Source: Candidatus Opimibacter iunctus
Lineage (GTDB): Bacteria; Bacteroidota; Bacteroidia; Chitinophagales; Saprospiraceae
Length of the DNA stretch: 64,000 nt
Assembly: GCA_016716665.1 (NCBI GenBank)
Contig: JADJVH010000008.1
Coordinates: 62,001 to 126,000, forward strand
Direction: 5' to 3'
This document shows, piece by piece, positions 19,883-28,760 of the stretch. A program made the translations under genes and the position numbers. The notes under the pieces were generated by a model. The model saw nothing but the letters and a program-made list of their open reading frames with translations, ran no database searches and was not told where the DNA came from. Position 1 is the stretch's first letter; every line of letters starts with the position of its first letter.

Positions 19883-20500
19883 ATGAAATCATTTTTACTT
19901 TGTAGTGCCTTTCTTGCGGTCACTTTGACCGCAACCGCGCAGACCTCGTCTGTTACATTGTTAACCTTTGCGGGTTATACATTTGCCGACAAGTTCGAGA
20001 CTTACTATGGTTACGGTAAAATCCAAAATGCCTTTCAATGGGGTGCAGGTCTGGAATTTGGCATCCAGCCAGGTGCTGCCATGGAATTGATTTATCTGCG
20101 CTCTGATGCCGACGCTTATTATGATTCATACTATGACAAGCGTATCGAGGGTAAAGTTGGCCTCAATTACATACTTCTAGGAGCCACCAGATACGCACCT
20201 ATCAATGATGTTGTAAGCGGTTTTGGTACCTTTGATATGGGTGTCGGTTTTACCTCTAACATAGATGAATCCTTGAGTTCAAGTAATGTAACAAAATTTG
20301 CCATCGGAGGACGACTTGGCTTACGTATAGCACCAAATGACAAGATTAGCCTCAGGGTTCATGCTCAGATTTTGTCTCCGGTTCAATGGATTGGTGGCGG
20401 AGTTTATTTTGGCACAGGTGGCAGCGGAGCGGGTGTATCTACCGGATCTACCATCTGGCAGTTTCAATTTGGTGGCAGTGTGAATTACCGTATTAAATAA
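19883..20500 (+). CDS. Outer-membrane beta-barrel protein
   Basis: A 205-residue protein with a signal peptide (LCSAFLAVTLTATAQ) and alternating strands throughout: LTFAGYTFADKFETYYGYGK, WGAGLEFGIQPGAAMELIYL, KVGLNYILLGATRYAP, FGTFDMGVGFTSN, FAIGGRLGLRIAPNDKISLR and a final QFQFGGSVNYRIK. The pattern is that of an OmpW/PorT-like small barrel. It stands alone and is closed by a strong terminator. No function is assignable. Confidence 0.78.
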   Translation: MKSFLLCSAFLAVTLTATAQTSSVTLLTFAGYTFADKFETYYGYGKIQNAFQWGAGLEFGIQPGAAMELIYLRSDADAYYDSYYDKRIEGKVGLNYILLGATRYAPINDVVSGFGTFDMGVGFTSNIDESLSSSNVTKFAIGGRLGLRIAPNDKISLRVHAQILSPVQWIGGGVYFGTGGSGAGVSTGSTIWQFQFGGSVNYRIK

Positions 20501-20550
20501 AACTAAAGCTAAAATCAATTCCGTAACCCTTACGGAATCCTGATGATAAG

Positions 20551-20588
20551 AAAAGCCCCGGTCGTGCGAAACGCTGACCGGGGCTTTT
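20551..20588. terminator. Bidirectional terminator
   Basis: AAAAGCCCCGGTC (20551-20563) pairs with GACCGGGGCTTTT (20575-20587), 13-bp perfect arms and an 11-nt loop, with A/T ends on both sides. It serves the plus-strand barrel gene and the minus-strand UPF0114 gene, whose stop is 5 bp away. A small separate palindrome, TTCCGTAA-CCC-TTACGGAA, lies just before it at 20519-20537. Confidence 0.9.
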
Positions 20589-20592
20589 ACTT

Positions 20593-21054
20593 TTAATGTA
20601 AGTCCTTGATCAATTTGGCCGCCCCGGCCATAATCAGGAGGGAAGCGGGAAACAACAGGCTAGTCCAATCTAACGGAACTTCCTTCTGAAGCAAGGTGAG
20701 GAGATAAGGAGCCCAGGCTACAAACAGGGCTACAAGGATCGCAGAGACCAACAGGATTTTCAGTTGATGGAAATCTGTCAGCTTTAACCAGGGAAGATCA
20801 TAGTGCTTAAGAAAAGGGGTTTCAGAAAGAAACAGCTTTGAAAACCCTATGGAAAAGATGATAAACACAAAGCCGATCAGGAACCGGTCAAGAGACTCTA
20901 TAATCTTAATGCCAGGCATATTCTGCATATGCCCTGTGGCGATTTCATAATACGCCTCAACACTAAAATAAATACCCAGCCCAAAGAAGACAAGGGCATT
21001 GATAAAGGTGAATAACACCACCAGGATAATCGCGAAGTACAGAATTCGTTGCAT
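20593..21054 (-). CDS. UPF0114 (YqhA-like) inner-membrane protein
   Basis: The start is set at the ATG at 21054 (MQRILYFAIILVVLFTFINA), giving 153 residues; the frame upstream has no membrane-protein character. Four membrane segments are visible: about residues 4-30, 52-72 (FLIGFVFIIFSIGFSKLFL), 94-118 (LLVSAILVALFVAWAPYLLT) and 127-145. The second, preceded by ESLDRFLIG, is the signature of the UPF0114 family. The function is unknown. Confidence 0.8.
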   Translation of the reverse strand: MQRILYFAIILVVLFTFINALVFFGLGIYFSVEAYYEIATGHMQNMPGIKIIESLDRFLIGFVFIIFSIGFSKLFLSETPFLKHYDLPWLKLTDFHQLKILLVSAILVALFVAWAPYLLTLLQKEVPLDWTSLLFPASLLIMAGAAKLIKDLH

Positions 21055-21246
21055 ATGTACAGGACAAGATATAAACTTCCAGAAAATCGACTTTATCCCA
21101 AATTTAGGACTGCATACAGGGAGGCGAAAAGAGTTGTGGTACCACAATTCGTTGATTTAATAGATCTATGTATCTCTACCTGAGCAAACAATTGTTGAGA
21201 TTTCCTTCCAATGGCAGAAAATCTCTGCAAAGGCTTTGCTCAGTAC

Positions 21247-21316
21247 ACCACTTTTCACTCTTCATTTTTCACTTTTTTGCCGGTTGCTGAGCGTAGCCGA
21301 AGCATCACTCTTCACT
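21247..21316. repeat. Post-stop word repeats and CTGAGCG element
   Basis: Lies directly after the stop of the minus-strand gene at 21318. On the minus strand it reads TGAAGAGTGATGCTTCGG, then the CTGAGCG-type element in inverse orientation (21286-21305), then GTGAAAAATGAAGAGTGA. The same words recur after the stops at 6783, 38963 and 41224. Confidence 0.6.
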
Positions 21317-21317
21317 T

Positions 21318-22016
21318 TCATTGCCCTGCTCCTTTCTTAAACCCTGAATTTTCTATAGTGATTTTTACTTCTTTGGCTTTTGCGTCAAGTGTTGTTATCC
21401 CGGCATATTGAGTTCCATCAGGTAAAGCATTATAGCCTATGTCAAAATTTACTTTATCTGAGGGCGTGTCTACAGATGTCTTTACGGCAAGGGCCAGAAT
21501 CAGCTTATGCTCAGTATCGATCGAAACACTAAGCAAGTCTCCTTCTTCCAGGTAGTTTGGAAAATCAAGCCTGAACTTTTTGCCAGGCTCAAGCACTCCT
21601 ATTGACACGCCACCTGATGTGTATATCTGTTGAATTTTATTTCCATCCGGCGGGAGATAGGCATGAATCTTATCTACAGCCTTTGTGATGTACGTTGAAA
21701 TATCATCAACTTTATTTTCGACTATTCGCCCACGTATTCCTCCCGGGGTTTTGGAAGGTTCGGTCGAGCCGCCAGTCTCCACCTTAGTAAGCTTTCCATC
21801 TACCGCGTAATAACATTGGTTCTGTTTCTTTGATTTTTGTTCGCCTTTATAGAAAGCAGTGATGGTTTCAATCCATTCATACTTTTTGATATTTGCCGCA
21901 CTCGCCGCAAGGTTGGATTTGATGAGGTTTACCGTTTCCTGCATATCTGCCTGCGCCATCAGGTCAGCAGACAACACAAAAGTTAAAAAAATGAGCATTA
22001 CAGTCTTTACATTCAT
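21318..22016 (-). CDS. Secreted protein of unknown function
   Basis: A 232-residue protein with a signal peptide (VMLIFLTFVLSADLMAQ). The mature part starts with a helical stretch (ADMQETVNLIKSNLAASAAN), followed by a beta-rich region with WIETITAFYKGEQKSKKQNQ and FRLDFPNYLEEGDLLSVSID, and ends in KEVKITIENSGFKKGAGQ. It probably works in the periplasm. I do not recognise the family. The 3' end touches repeat DNA. Confidence 0.7.
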   Translation of the reverse strand: MNVKTVMLIFLTFVLSADLMAQADMQETVNLIKSNLAASAANIKKYEWIETITAFYKGEQKSKKQNQCYYAVDGKLTKVETGGSTEPSKTPGGIRGRIVENKVDDISTYITKAVDKIHAYLPPDGNKIQQIYTSGGVSIGVLEPGKKFRLDFPNYLEEGDLLSVSIDTEHKLILALAVKTSVDTPSDKVNFDIGYNALPDGTQYAGITTLDAKAKEVKITIENSGFKKGAGQ

Positions 22017-22126
22017 GATATTTGATTTTACAATTTACAAGTGATAGGTGCTAATATAGATCCCATAGGATAAAAATCATTTTAGCCAGCTTCCGCGCAT
22101 TTCCCAAACTGCCCGAAGGCTCTTTT

Positions 22127-22495
22127 CTATTTTTTAAGCGCTGCAAGCATACACCAAGCCGCCAACCCTATATGTGCAATGATGGCAGGCCACATTCCCA
22201 TACCTGAAAGCTTCAACCCCAGCGCACCATATACCAATACCAGGCCGGCCAGCAAGTTATAGCATAGCATAGCCCACACCATCAACTTTGCTTGTGTCCC
22301 GCCATTTCGAAGTAGCCAACAGGCCAGCGCAAGAGTCATTAAGGCTGCCCCGGTGACACCACATATAATTATCACGGCCGGTTCCTGAATCGTATACCCC
22401 AGCAATAAAGGAGTGACTGCAGCAGGCATAACCATCAGGCCTATGCCAACAACAAATTCAAAAATAGCGGATACGGTTAATAGCTGTTTCATCAT
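22127..22495 (-). CDS. Small four-helix membrane protein
   Basis: A 122-residue protein with four hydrophobic helices at about residues 5-27, 38-61 (AVIIICGVTGAALMTLALAC), 71-91 and 97-118. It has no charged catalytic motif. The start may be either of two adjacent ATG codons (22495 or 22492). Function unknown; its position between an unknown secreted protein and a sulfatase gives no clear hint. Confidence 0.7.
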   Translation of the reverse strand: MMKQLLTVSAIFEFVVGIGLMVMPAAVTPLLLGYTIQEPAVIIICGVTGAALMTLALACWLLRNGGTQAKLMVWAMLCYNLLAGLVLVYGALGLKLSGMGMWPAIIAHIGLAAWCMLAALKK

Positions 22496-22607
22496 ATTGG
22501 ATTGTCATTAATTCGGTAAAAGGTCAGCATAACATCTAAATAAGAAAGAGTGAACAGGAAATATAACATCCGTCCTGTCCACTCTCCAATTCTTGATCTT
22601 TATTCAC

Positions 22608-24989
22608 TTATTTTCCGGGAGGAACTTCCACCGTCACGTGTTGAATTTTACCAGTGAAGGTATTGTCTCCTTCCCTATAATCGTCAGACACATTGGTCTC
22701 TCCATCCATGCCTACATCAATCCCTTCATCCGCTGAAAATGCAAAAGGTTCGGTCTTCGGTACTTTGCCTTCTCCTACCTTTTTACCATCGACATACAGT
22801 ATGGAAGTTCCTCCGGCGCCAGGCTTACCGCCATCAAACAGGAACTCATACTTGAACGTATGTGGCCCAGGGCTTACCGCAGCCGCGCTGGATACCCTTG
22901 TTTTTTCGATGCCAAAGAAATTGTACTCGTGCTGCAGTTTATTGTTTTTCATATACAATGTCCAACCTCCAAACCTACCGGCTTGAGCGATGATCACACC
23001 GTTGGCCCCGGATTTTGGAATCTCCACATCTGCAGTGATGGTATAGTTTGTGTTTTTAATGTTGATGAAAGCATTTTCAGAAATTCCCACCATGCCTTCA
23101 TAGACCGTAAGCGATTTGCGTGGACCCAGCAAGTCCGGCCTGCCGGCAATGGCTGGATTAAACCGTTCCGATCTGCGATCATCAATAGGAAAGACGTGAT
23201 TTTTTATCGCCTCCGTCCTGAATATCTCCTGTAGTTCCTTCAACTTTTCAGGGTTGGTCGAGGCAAGGTTATTAGCTTCCGAAAAATCTTCATCGATGTT
23301 GTACAACTCCCATACATCCTTGTCCAGGGGAGGGTTTTCGACCAGGAGCCAGGGTATTGAATGCCGTGTGCAGGCTACCCATCCTTCATGGTAGATCCCA
23401 CGATTACCAAACATCTCAAAATACTGGGTAGTCCTTCGATCCTTGGCTTTGGCATCATCTATCGTGTACAACATAGAGACACCATCCATTGGATATTGGG
23501 TCACCCCATTGACACTTTTAGGCTCCGGCAGTCCCGCTGCTTCAAGGACGGTGGGGGCGACATCGATCACGTGGTGAAACTGCGACCGGATTTCACCTTT
23601 GGCCTTGATCCTGTCTGGCCAATGCAATACCATTCCGTTCCGGGTACCCCCAAAATGGGACGCAATCTGCTTGGTCCATTGGAAAGGCGTATTACCGGCA
23701 TGTGCCCATCCAATCGCAAAATGTGGAAATGTATTCGGGCTACCCCAGTCATCAATATGGTTTACCATTTGTGAGGCATTTCCAGGTATTCCATTTAAGG
23801 CCATCATTTCATTGTAAGTTCCTTCAGGGCCTCCTTCAGCACTGGACCCATTGTCCCCTACGATATAGAAGAAAATAGTGTTGTCGAGTTCCCCCATCTT
23901 CTCAAGGGCTTCGACGAGGCGTCCGACTTCATGATCCGTATGTTCAGCGAATCCGGCAAAAACTTCCATCTGCCGGCTGAATAGCTTTTTAGCATCAGCG
24001 GACTGTGAATCCCATGAAGGAATTTCTTCAGGTCGTGGGGTAAGTTTCGCATTGGCGGGAATGATCCCCATCTGCTGCTGACGTGCATAGGTTTCTTCAC
24101 GCAATTTATCCCAACCCTGGTCAAACTTTCCTTTGTACTTGTCCGCCCATTCCTTGGGTGCATGGTGAGGAGCATGTGTAGCTCCCGTAGCAAAATAAAC
24201 ATAGAATGGTTTATCAGGAGTAAGGGAGTGCTGCGCCTGCATCCAGTTGACCGCATGATCTGTCATGTCGACTGTAAAATGATAATTGGGATCTTTTTTG
24301 TGCTCGACTCGGGTCACCCCATCATAGATGGCAGGTGACCATTGATTGGTTTCCCCTCCGATAAATCCATAAAACTTATCGAATCCTGATCCGGTAGGCC
24401 AACGATCAAACGGGCCGGAAACAGAAACCTCCCATGGTGGGGTCTCATGGTATTTACCAAATGCGGCAGTACTATATCCATTCATTCTCAGAATCTGGGC
24501 CAAAGGCGTTACACTGTTTGGTCGGATACCTGTATTGCCGGGAAACCCTGTAGCGAGCTCCATGATCGCACCGGCATTATTGACATGGTGGTTTCTACCT
24601 GTCAGCAATGCAACACGTGTAGGCGAACACAGCGCAGTTGTATGAAACCTGTTATATTTTAATCCATTGGCGGCTAGCTTTTCGAGGGTTGGCATATTGA
24701 TCGGTCCTCCGAAGGCACTGGAATGACCAAAGCCAATGTCATCAATCAACACGATCACCACATTAGGGGCTTTCTCCGGAGCCTTGACTTCAAAACGCGG
24801 AGGTGCTTTTGCATTGCGCGCATCGAGTTCTGTTGAAGTCGGGTAGGTCGGTTCTTTAATAGGCAAAACGGTGCGATCAAGACCTTCCACCGTTGAGGTA
24901 GCCGATGTATTGGTTTCATTCCCTTCCTGGGCAGGCTGACAACTCTTGCACAAGAACGCAATAGCTAAAAGCAGGTATATTCTTTTCAT
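22608..24989 (-). CDS. Arylsulfatase (CxPxR type) lipoprotein with lectin-like C-terminus
   Basis: Hydrolyses sulfate esters; a Cys is converted to formylglycine after translation. The start is set at the ATG at 24989, giving a lipoprotein signal (LLLAIAFLCKSC) and 793 residues. The alkaline-phosphatase-like core has the metal-binding pair in NVVIVLIDDIGFGHSS (Asp83-Asp84) and the active-site motif CSPTR at Cys121, followed by TGRNHH. Further marks are YFATGATHAPHHAP, FFYIVGDNGSSAEGG and HWPDRIKAKGEIRSQFHHVI. The last about 160 residues form a beta-sandwich resembling a concanavalin-like lectin (GGWTLYMKNNKLQHEYNFFG, ILYVDGKKVGEG). The length fits the large arylsulfatase subgroup. No formylglycine-generating enzyme or anaerobic maturase is in the window. 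A TATTTTTG -7 box lies just upstream. Confidence 0.93.
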   Translation of the reverse strand: MKRIYLLLAIAFLCKSCQPAQEGNETNTSATSTVEGLDRTVLPIKEPTYPTSTELDARNAKAPPRFEVKAPEKAPNVVIVLIDDIGFGHSSAFGGPINMPTLEKLAANGLKYNRFHTTALCSPTRVALLTGRNHHVNNAGAIMELATGFPGNTGIRPNSVTPLAQILRMNGYSTAAFGKYHETPPWEVSVSGPFDRWPTGSGFDKFYGFIGGETNQWSPAIYDGVTRVEHKKDPNYHFTVDMTDHAVNWMQAQHSLTPDKPFYVYFATGATHAPHHAPKEWADKYKGKFDQGWDKLREETYARQQQMGIIPANAKLTPRPEEIPSWDSQSADAKKLFSRQMEVFAGFAEHTDHEVGRLVEALEKMGELDNTIFFYIVGDNGSSAEGGPEGTYNEMMALNGIPGNASQMVNHIDDWGSPNTFPHFAIGWAHAGNTPFQWTKQIASHFGGTRNGMVLHWPDRIKAKGEIRSQFHHVIDVAPTVLEAAGLPEPKSVNGVTQYPMDGVSMLYTIDDAKAKDRRTTQYFEMFGNRGIYHEGWVACTRHSIPWLLVENPPLDKDVWELYNIDEDFSEANNLASTNPEKLKELQEIFRTEAIKNHVFPIDDRRSERFNPAIAGRPDLLGPRKSLTVYEGMVGISENAFINIKNTNYTITADVEIPKSGANGVIIAQAGRFGGWTLYMKNNKLQHEYNFFGIEKTRVSSAAAVSPGPHTFKYEFLFDGGKPGAGGTSILYVDGKKVGEGKVPKTEPFAFSADEGIDVGMDGETNVSDDYREGDNTFTGKIQHVTVEVPPGK

Positions 24990-25009
24990 TTTAGGACAGT
25001 GGTTTAGCC

Positions 25010-25043
25010 CAAAAATACAAATATTTGAAAGTATTTGAATCAA
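25010..25043 (-). promoter_or_regulatory. Candidate promoter of the arylsulfatase gene
   Basis: On the minus strand TATTTTTG (25017-25010) matches the Bacteroidota -7 consensus TAnnTTTG exactly, and TTG (25043-25041) lies 23 nt upstream as a partial -33 box. It is 20 bp from the ATG at 24989. The spacing is at the long end of the normal range. Confidence 0.45.
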
Positions 25044-25077
25044 GACATGCCACTTCAAATATGGTCAGGCAATCCCC

Positions 25078-25106
25078 TTTTAAGATGGTGCGTTTTTGTA
25101 GTTTTG
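25078..25106 (+). promoter_or_regulatory. Candidate promoter of the repeat-protein gene at 25138
   Basis: TAGTTTTG at 25099-25106 matches TAnnTTTG exactly; TTTT at 25078-25081 with a 17-nt spacer is a near match to the -33 TTTG box. It is 31 bp upstream of the ATG. It diverges from the sulfatase promoter within the same 148-bp gap, so the two genes may be co-regulated. Confidence 0.45.
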
Positions 25107-25137
25107 TTTTGTAAACCAGAGTCTCAATCCTTTGATT

Positions 25138-27360
25138 ATGAAATCAGTTTTCTGTATTGTTTCCATTTTATTTATTGCGCTGCAAGGAAGGGCTCAGGAC
25201 GTGACCTTTCCCAGGGAACTGACGAATAGTGGGTCAACATTGTCGTTTTACCAACCTCAGGTAGATAGTTGGGTGGACTTTAAAAAATTAGTTTACCGTG
25301 CTGCCATTGCTCTCACCCCTTACCAGGGTGAAGAAATTCTCGGAGTAATCTATATGGAATCAGCTACTGATGTCAATACAGATAACCATCAGGTTTTGGT
25401 GTATAACATGACCATTCAAAAAACACACTTTCCCACGCTGGATGCAACGACCGCAGGCAAAATGGATGCACTGGTCAGGGCATTTCTTACCCCCGACAGG
25501 TCAATATTAATGTCCCTTGAACAGATCGTAGCTTGTACGCCCAAAAACGAGCCTGTCAATACTATAGCAGTCAATAATACGCCTCCAGTAATATTTGTCA
25601 CCACTAAACCAACCATTTTGATTCAATCAGATGGCCCGCCTGTAAAATCAGCTACCAACAAGGAAAATCTGGAATATGTGGTCAATGTCAACTATCCGAT
25701 ATTCTTTGACGCCCCCAATACCGCCTACTTCCTGTATGATGGATTGGAATGGCAGAAAGGGGAGCGCCTGAGCGGGCCATGGACTTTTACAAGTACACTT
25801 CCAAAATCACTCATCAGCCTTGCAAAAGACACCAGCTGGGCCTATCTCAAAGAATGTATCCCCGCGGCCTCTAAGCCATCGGCAAACATGCCACAGGTTT
25901 ATTACTCGGAAAAACTTGCAGAACTCATCTTATTTGATGGCGAGCCAATCTATAGTACCATTAAAGGAACAAACCTAACCTATGCCACGAATTCATACAG
26001 CGACTTCTTCTACTGCTCGACAGACAAGAAGTATTATTATGTGACAGCAGGCCGTTGGTTTAAATCCTCAAGCTTAAATGGACCATGGACATTTGCAACA
26101 CCTGATCTTCCTGCTGATTTTTTAAAAATTCCGGATGATAGTCCAGCCTCCTCGATTTTACCTTTCGTTCCCGGTTCAGAACAAGCCAAAGATGCAGTGA
26201 TGATCGCCCAGATTCCAACCACGATCGAAGTCAATGCAACTGAAGCTGCGAAAATGGTAAACATTGTGTATTCCGGAGAACCCAAATTTGAGCCTATCGA
26301 CAGCACAACTTTGTTTTATGCAGTCAATACCTCAGATAAGGTGATCAAGGTCAGCAGCAATCAATATTATGCCTGCGTGCAAGGCATCTGGTTTCTTTCC
26401 AGCACACCCACAGGCCCATGGCAAACAGCAACTTCAGTACCTGAGGCTATTTATACAATGCCTGCAAGTTCGCCGGTGTACAATGTGACGTATGTCACCC
26501 AAAACGTGACCGTCAATAACACGGTTCAAGCCACCTACACATCAGGTTATATGGGCCTCTACGTCGTTGCTGCACCAACAGGAGTCATCATAATATCCGG
26601 CACCGGGTACTATCACCCCCCATATTACTATTATCCGCCGTATGGATATCCGGTATATTATCCCTACCCTGTCACATATGGGGTGTATGCGTACCACCCA
26701 TACCCTTACGGAGGAGTAGCTTATCATGCGTCCTATAATCCGAATACAGGCATGTATGCGCGCAGTGCTACAGCTTACAGCCCTTATGGTACAGCAACCG
26801 TAGCTCAGGGTTATAATCCATATACGGGCACGTATGCAAGAGGTGCGTCTGTATCAACCCCGTATGGAAGCAGATCATCGGCTCAGGCATATAATCCATA
26901 CACAGGTACAGCCGCTTCAACTCACCAGGGATCCAGTCCATATGCACAATGGGGCACAAGTACTGTATCGAGAAACGGGCAGCAGGCTTCTGCAGCACAC
27001 GTAACCACCAATCAAGGTACTGCCGCCGGAGTTAAAACTGCAAGCGGTGACAAGTATGCAACTGCCAATGGCAATGTGTACAAAAACACCGGGAATGGCT
27101 GGGAGGATGCTTCCCGCCCACCTCAAACTCAGCCTGCACAAAATAATGCGATGTCAAACAAACAGGCACCAGCGCAGCAGCCAGCTACGAACGCCACAAG
27201 GCCTGCCAGTAGTCAGCCTGTAAATACGCAGGAGATGGACAGGGACTTTCAAAACAGACAACGATCAGCCACGCAAACACAACAGTTTAGCGGGCGTACT
27301 TCAGGTTTTAGCGGAGGGGGGGCACGGCAGATGCCGGCAGGCGGAGGAAGAAGGGGATGA
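25138..27360 (+). CDS. Large secreted repeat protein with GPW modules and Tyr/Pro-rich tail
   Basis: The start is the ATG at 25138 (two codons after a possible TTG), giving a signal peptide (VFCIVSILFIALQGRAQ) and 740 residues. The N-terminal half holds three modules with a YYxxxGxWFxxxxxxGPW pattern (LYDGLEWQKGERLSGPWTF, YYVTAGRWFKSSSLNGPWTF, YYACVQGIWFLSSTPTGPW). A very Tyr/Pro-rich segment follows (HPPYYYYPPYGYPVYYPYPV), then repeats of YNPYTGTYARGASVSTPYGS type, and a Gln/Ala-rich end. Similar proteins are often labelled carbohydrate-binding family V/XII, a name I recall but cannot verify. It was probably exported to the periplasm or surface. Opposite to the sulfatase gene across a shared promoter region. 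Confidence 0.75.
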   Translation: MKSVFCIVSILFIALQGRAQDVTFPRELTNSGSTLSFYQPQVDSWVDFKKLVYRAAIALTPYQGEEILGVIYMESATDVNTDNHQVLVYNMTIQKTHFPTLDATTAGKMDALVRAFLTPDRSILMSLEQIVACTPKNEPVNTIAVNNTPPVIFVTTKPTILIQSDGPPVKSATNKENLEYVVNVNYPIFFDAPNTAYFLYDGLEWQKGERLSGPWTFTSTLPKSLISLAKDTSWAYLKECIPAASKPSANMPQVYYSEKLAELILFDGEPIYSTIKGTNLTYATNSYSDFFYCSTDKKYYYVTAGRWFKSSSLNGPWTFATPDLPADFLKIPDDSPASSILPFVPGSEQAKDAVMIAQIPTTIEVNATEAAKMVNIVYSGEPKFEPIDSTTLFYAVNTSDKVIKVSSNQYYACVQGIWFLSSTPTGPWQTATSVPEAIYTMPASSPVYNVTYVTQNVTVNNTVQATYTSGYMGLYVVAAPTGVIIISGTGYYHPPYYYYPPYGYPVYYPYPVTYGVYAYHPYPYGGVAYHASYNPNTGMYARSATAYSPYGTATVAQGYNPYTGTYARGASVSTPYGSRSSAQAYNPYTGTAASTHQGSSPYAQWGTSTVSRNGQQASAAHVTTNQGTAAGVKTASGDKYATANGNVYKNTGNGWEDASRPPQTQPAQNNAMSNKQAPAQQPATNATRPASSQPVNTQEMDRDFQNRQRSATQTQQFSGRTSGFSGGGARQMPAGGGRRG

Positions 27361-27533
27361 CAAGCAACACATCATAACTAACTCCAGGTGATGGCGTCCC
27401 ATATAGTCCGTTATGATCCATTTTGAAAAAAGAACAACACACGCTAAAACAATTCGAAAATCCTTAGGTGTATCTTTGCCAGGTCTCCATCGGAACTACA
27501 ATTACACAGCCAGTGAAAGGGATCCCTCGCTTG

Positions 27534-28715
27534 TTACATCAGCAGGCCTATAATCTTTTGTAAGACCTCCGCTGCTGAATAATACACAAACAATATCGGA
27601 ACGAAAGGCACGGCAAGACTCACAGCAATGCCAATCACATCCCGCAGGGTCACGGGTACCACGCGCAGTTGTTGGAGCACATCATACATGCTCGAATAAT
27701 CATAAGCCATGGAAGGGTCAACCTGTCTTTTTTCGATCCGGTCTTCAAATGATTCATTATTCAGCCATTCCTTTTCAAAGGTCTGACTCATTTCGATTCC
27801 GAGCTCACTTAGGTGCAGCAAGCCCAATTGTTTTGTTCTTACCAATTTACCCATGAAAAATACTAAGGGAAGTAGCAGCATGATCACACACAGGATAATA
27901 TATCCTATACCCACCCTTTGCACCATAAGGATATCATCCGGGGTGTTCATGATGAATACCATCAACTGTCCGGAGAGGACCAGACTGCCGGCCACAAAAA
28001 TGAAGCTAAAACTCCGCTGGGCCAGAATCAGTATACCCAATCCACCTGAACGGTCTGCATGTGTAGGGAGTAATTTCAATGGCAAACCTGAAATGTGAAA
28101 CAGGAGCATAATCCAAACTATATATCGCCATAGCCATTGAAGCAGCAGAAACTGGAAAAACGGGATAGAAATAAAGACAGCCCATTTCCCGGCGAGGCTC
28201 ATCACATTATTCTCCGGCAATCCGGCAAACTTCCATGTAGTAGCGCCTCCCTGCAATCCACCATATACTCCACTCTCCACCAGGCTGAGGATAGAAGCCA
28301 GGATGATCAGGAGGAGCACCACTTCCGTCAGTGATGAACATGCCAGCTTCCTGTACCTCGGCAATTTAACTTCCAGCAATCTTTGCCGGTCTGCAGGTTC
28401 AAGTAGATAGTCCGAAACATACTTGATAGTCCCAGTTGATTTAATATCAATCACTTTCCGAATGAGGATCAATACCGGCAAGGCAATCAGAATACGGGCA
28501 TGCATGGCGATATCTTCAACAAATGGTGAAGAAACACCTGAATACAATGTACCATCGAGCGCATTGAAGATGACCAATGGCAGCCATGCAAAACAAATGC
28601 CTGCCAGGGCCAGTGCGCCCTGGTGATTATTGACACCAAGCTTCACCTGCGCCTTTCGGAATAAACCGCCTTCAATAAGGGAAAAATTTTCAGCAGATGG
28701 TGGAATTGAATTCAT
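27534..28715 (-). CDS. Integral membrane protein of unknown function
   Basis: A 393-residue protein with about six membrane segments, at roughly residues 35-55, 70-90, 130-150, 180-210, 235-260 and 270-300, plus one at the C-terminus (365-390). Between the last two is a soluble stretch with GIEMSQTFEKEWLNNESFED. No transporter signature or catalytic motif was recognised. It lies 45 bp before the HAD phosphatase gene's stop and could be read together with that gene's neighbours only loosely. Confidence 0.75.
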   Translation of the reverse strand: MNSIPPSAENFSLIEGGLFRKAQVKLGVNNHQGALALAGICFAWLPLVIFNALDGTLYSGVSSPFVEDIAMHARILIALPVLILIRKVIDIKSTGTIKYVSDYLLEPADRQRLLEVKLPRYRKLACSSLTEVVLLLIILASILSLVESGVYGGLQGGATTWKFAGLPENNVMSLAGKWAVFISIPFFQFLLLQWLWRYIVWIMLLFHISGLPLKLLPTHADRSGGLGILILAQRSFSFIFVAGSLVLSGQLMVFIMNTPDDILMVQRVGIGYIILCVIMLLLPLVFFMGKLVRTKQLGLLHLSELGIEMSQTFEKEWLNNESFEDRIEKRQVDPSMAYDYSSMYDVLQQLRVVPVTLRDVIGIAVSLAVPFVPILFVYYSAAEVLQKIIGLLM

Positions 28716-28760
28716 AGGTAATGCATTTCCGGTGAGTAGCCATCCTGATCCCGGAACGGC

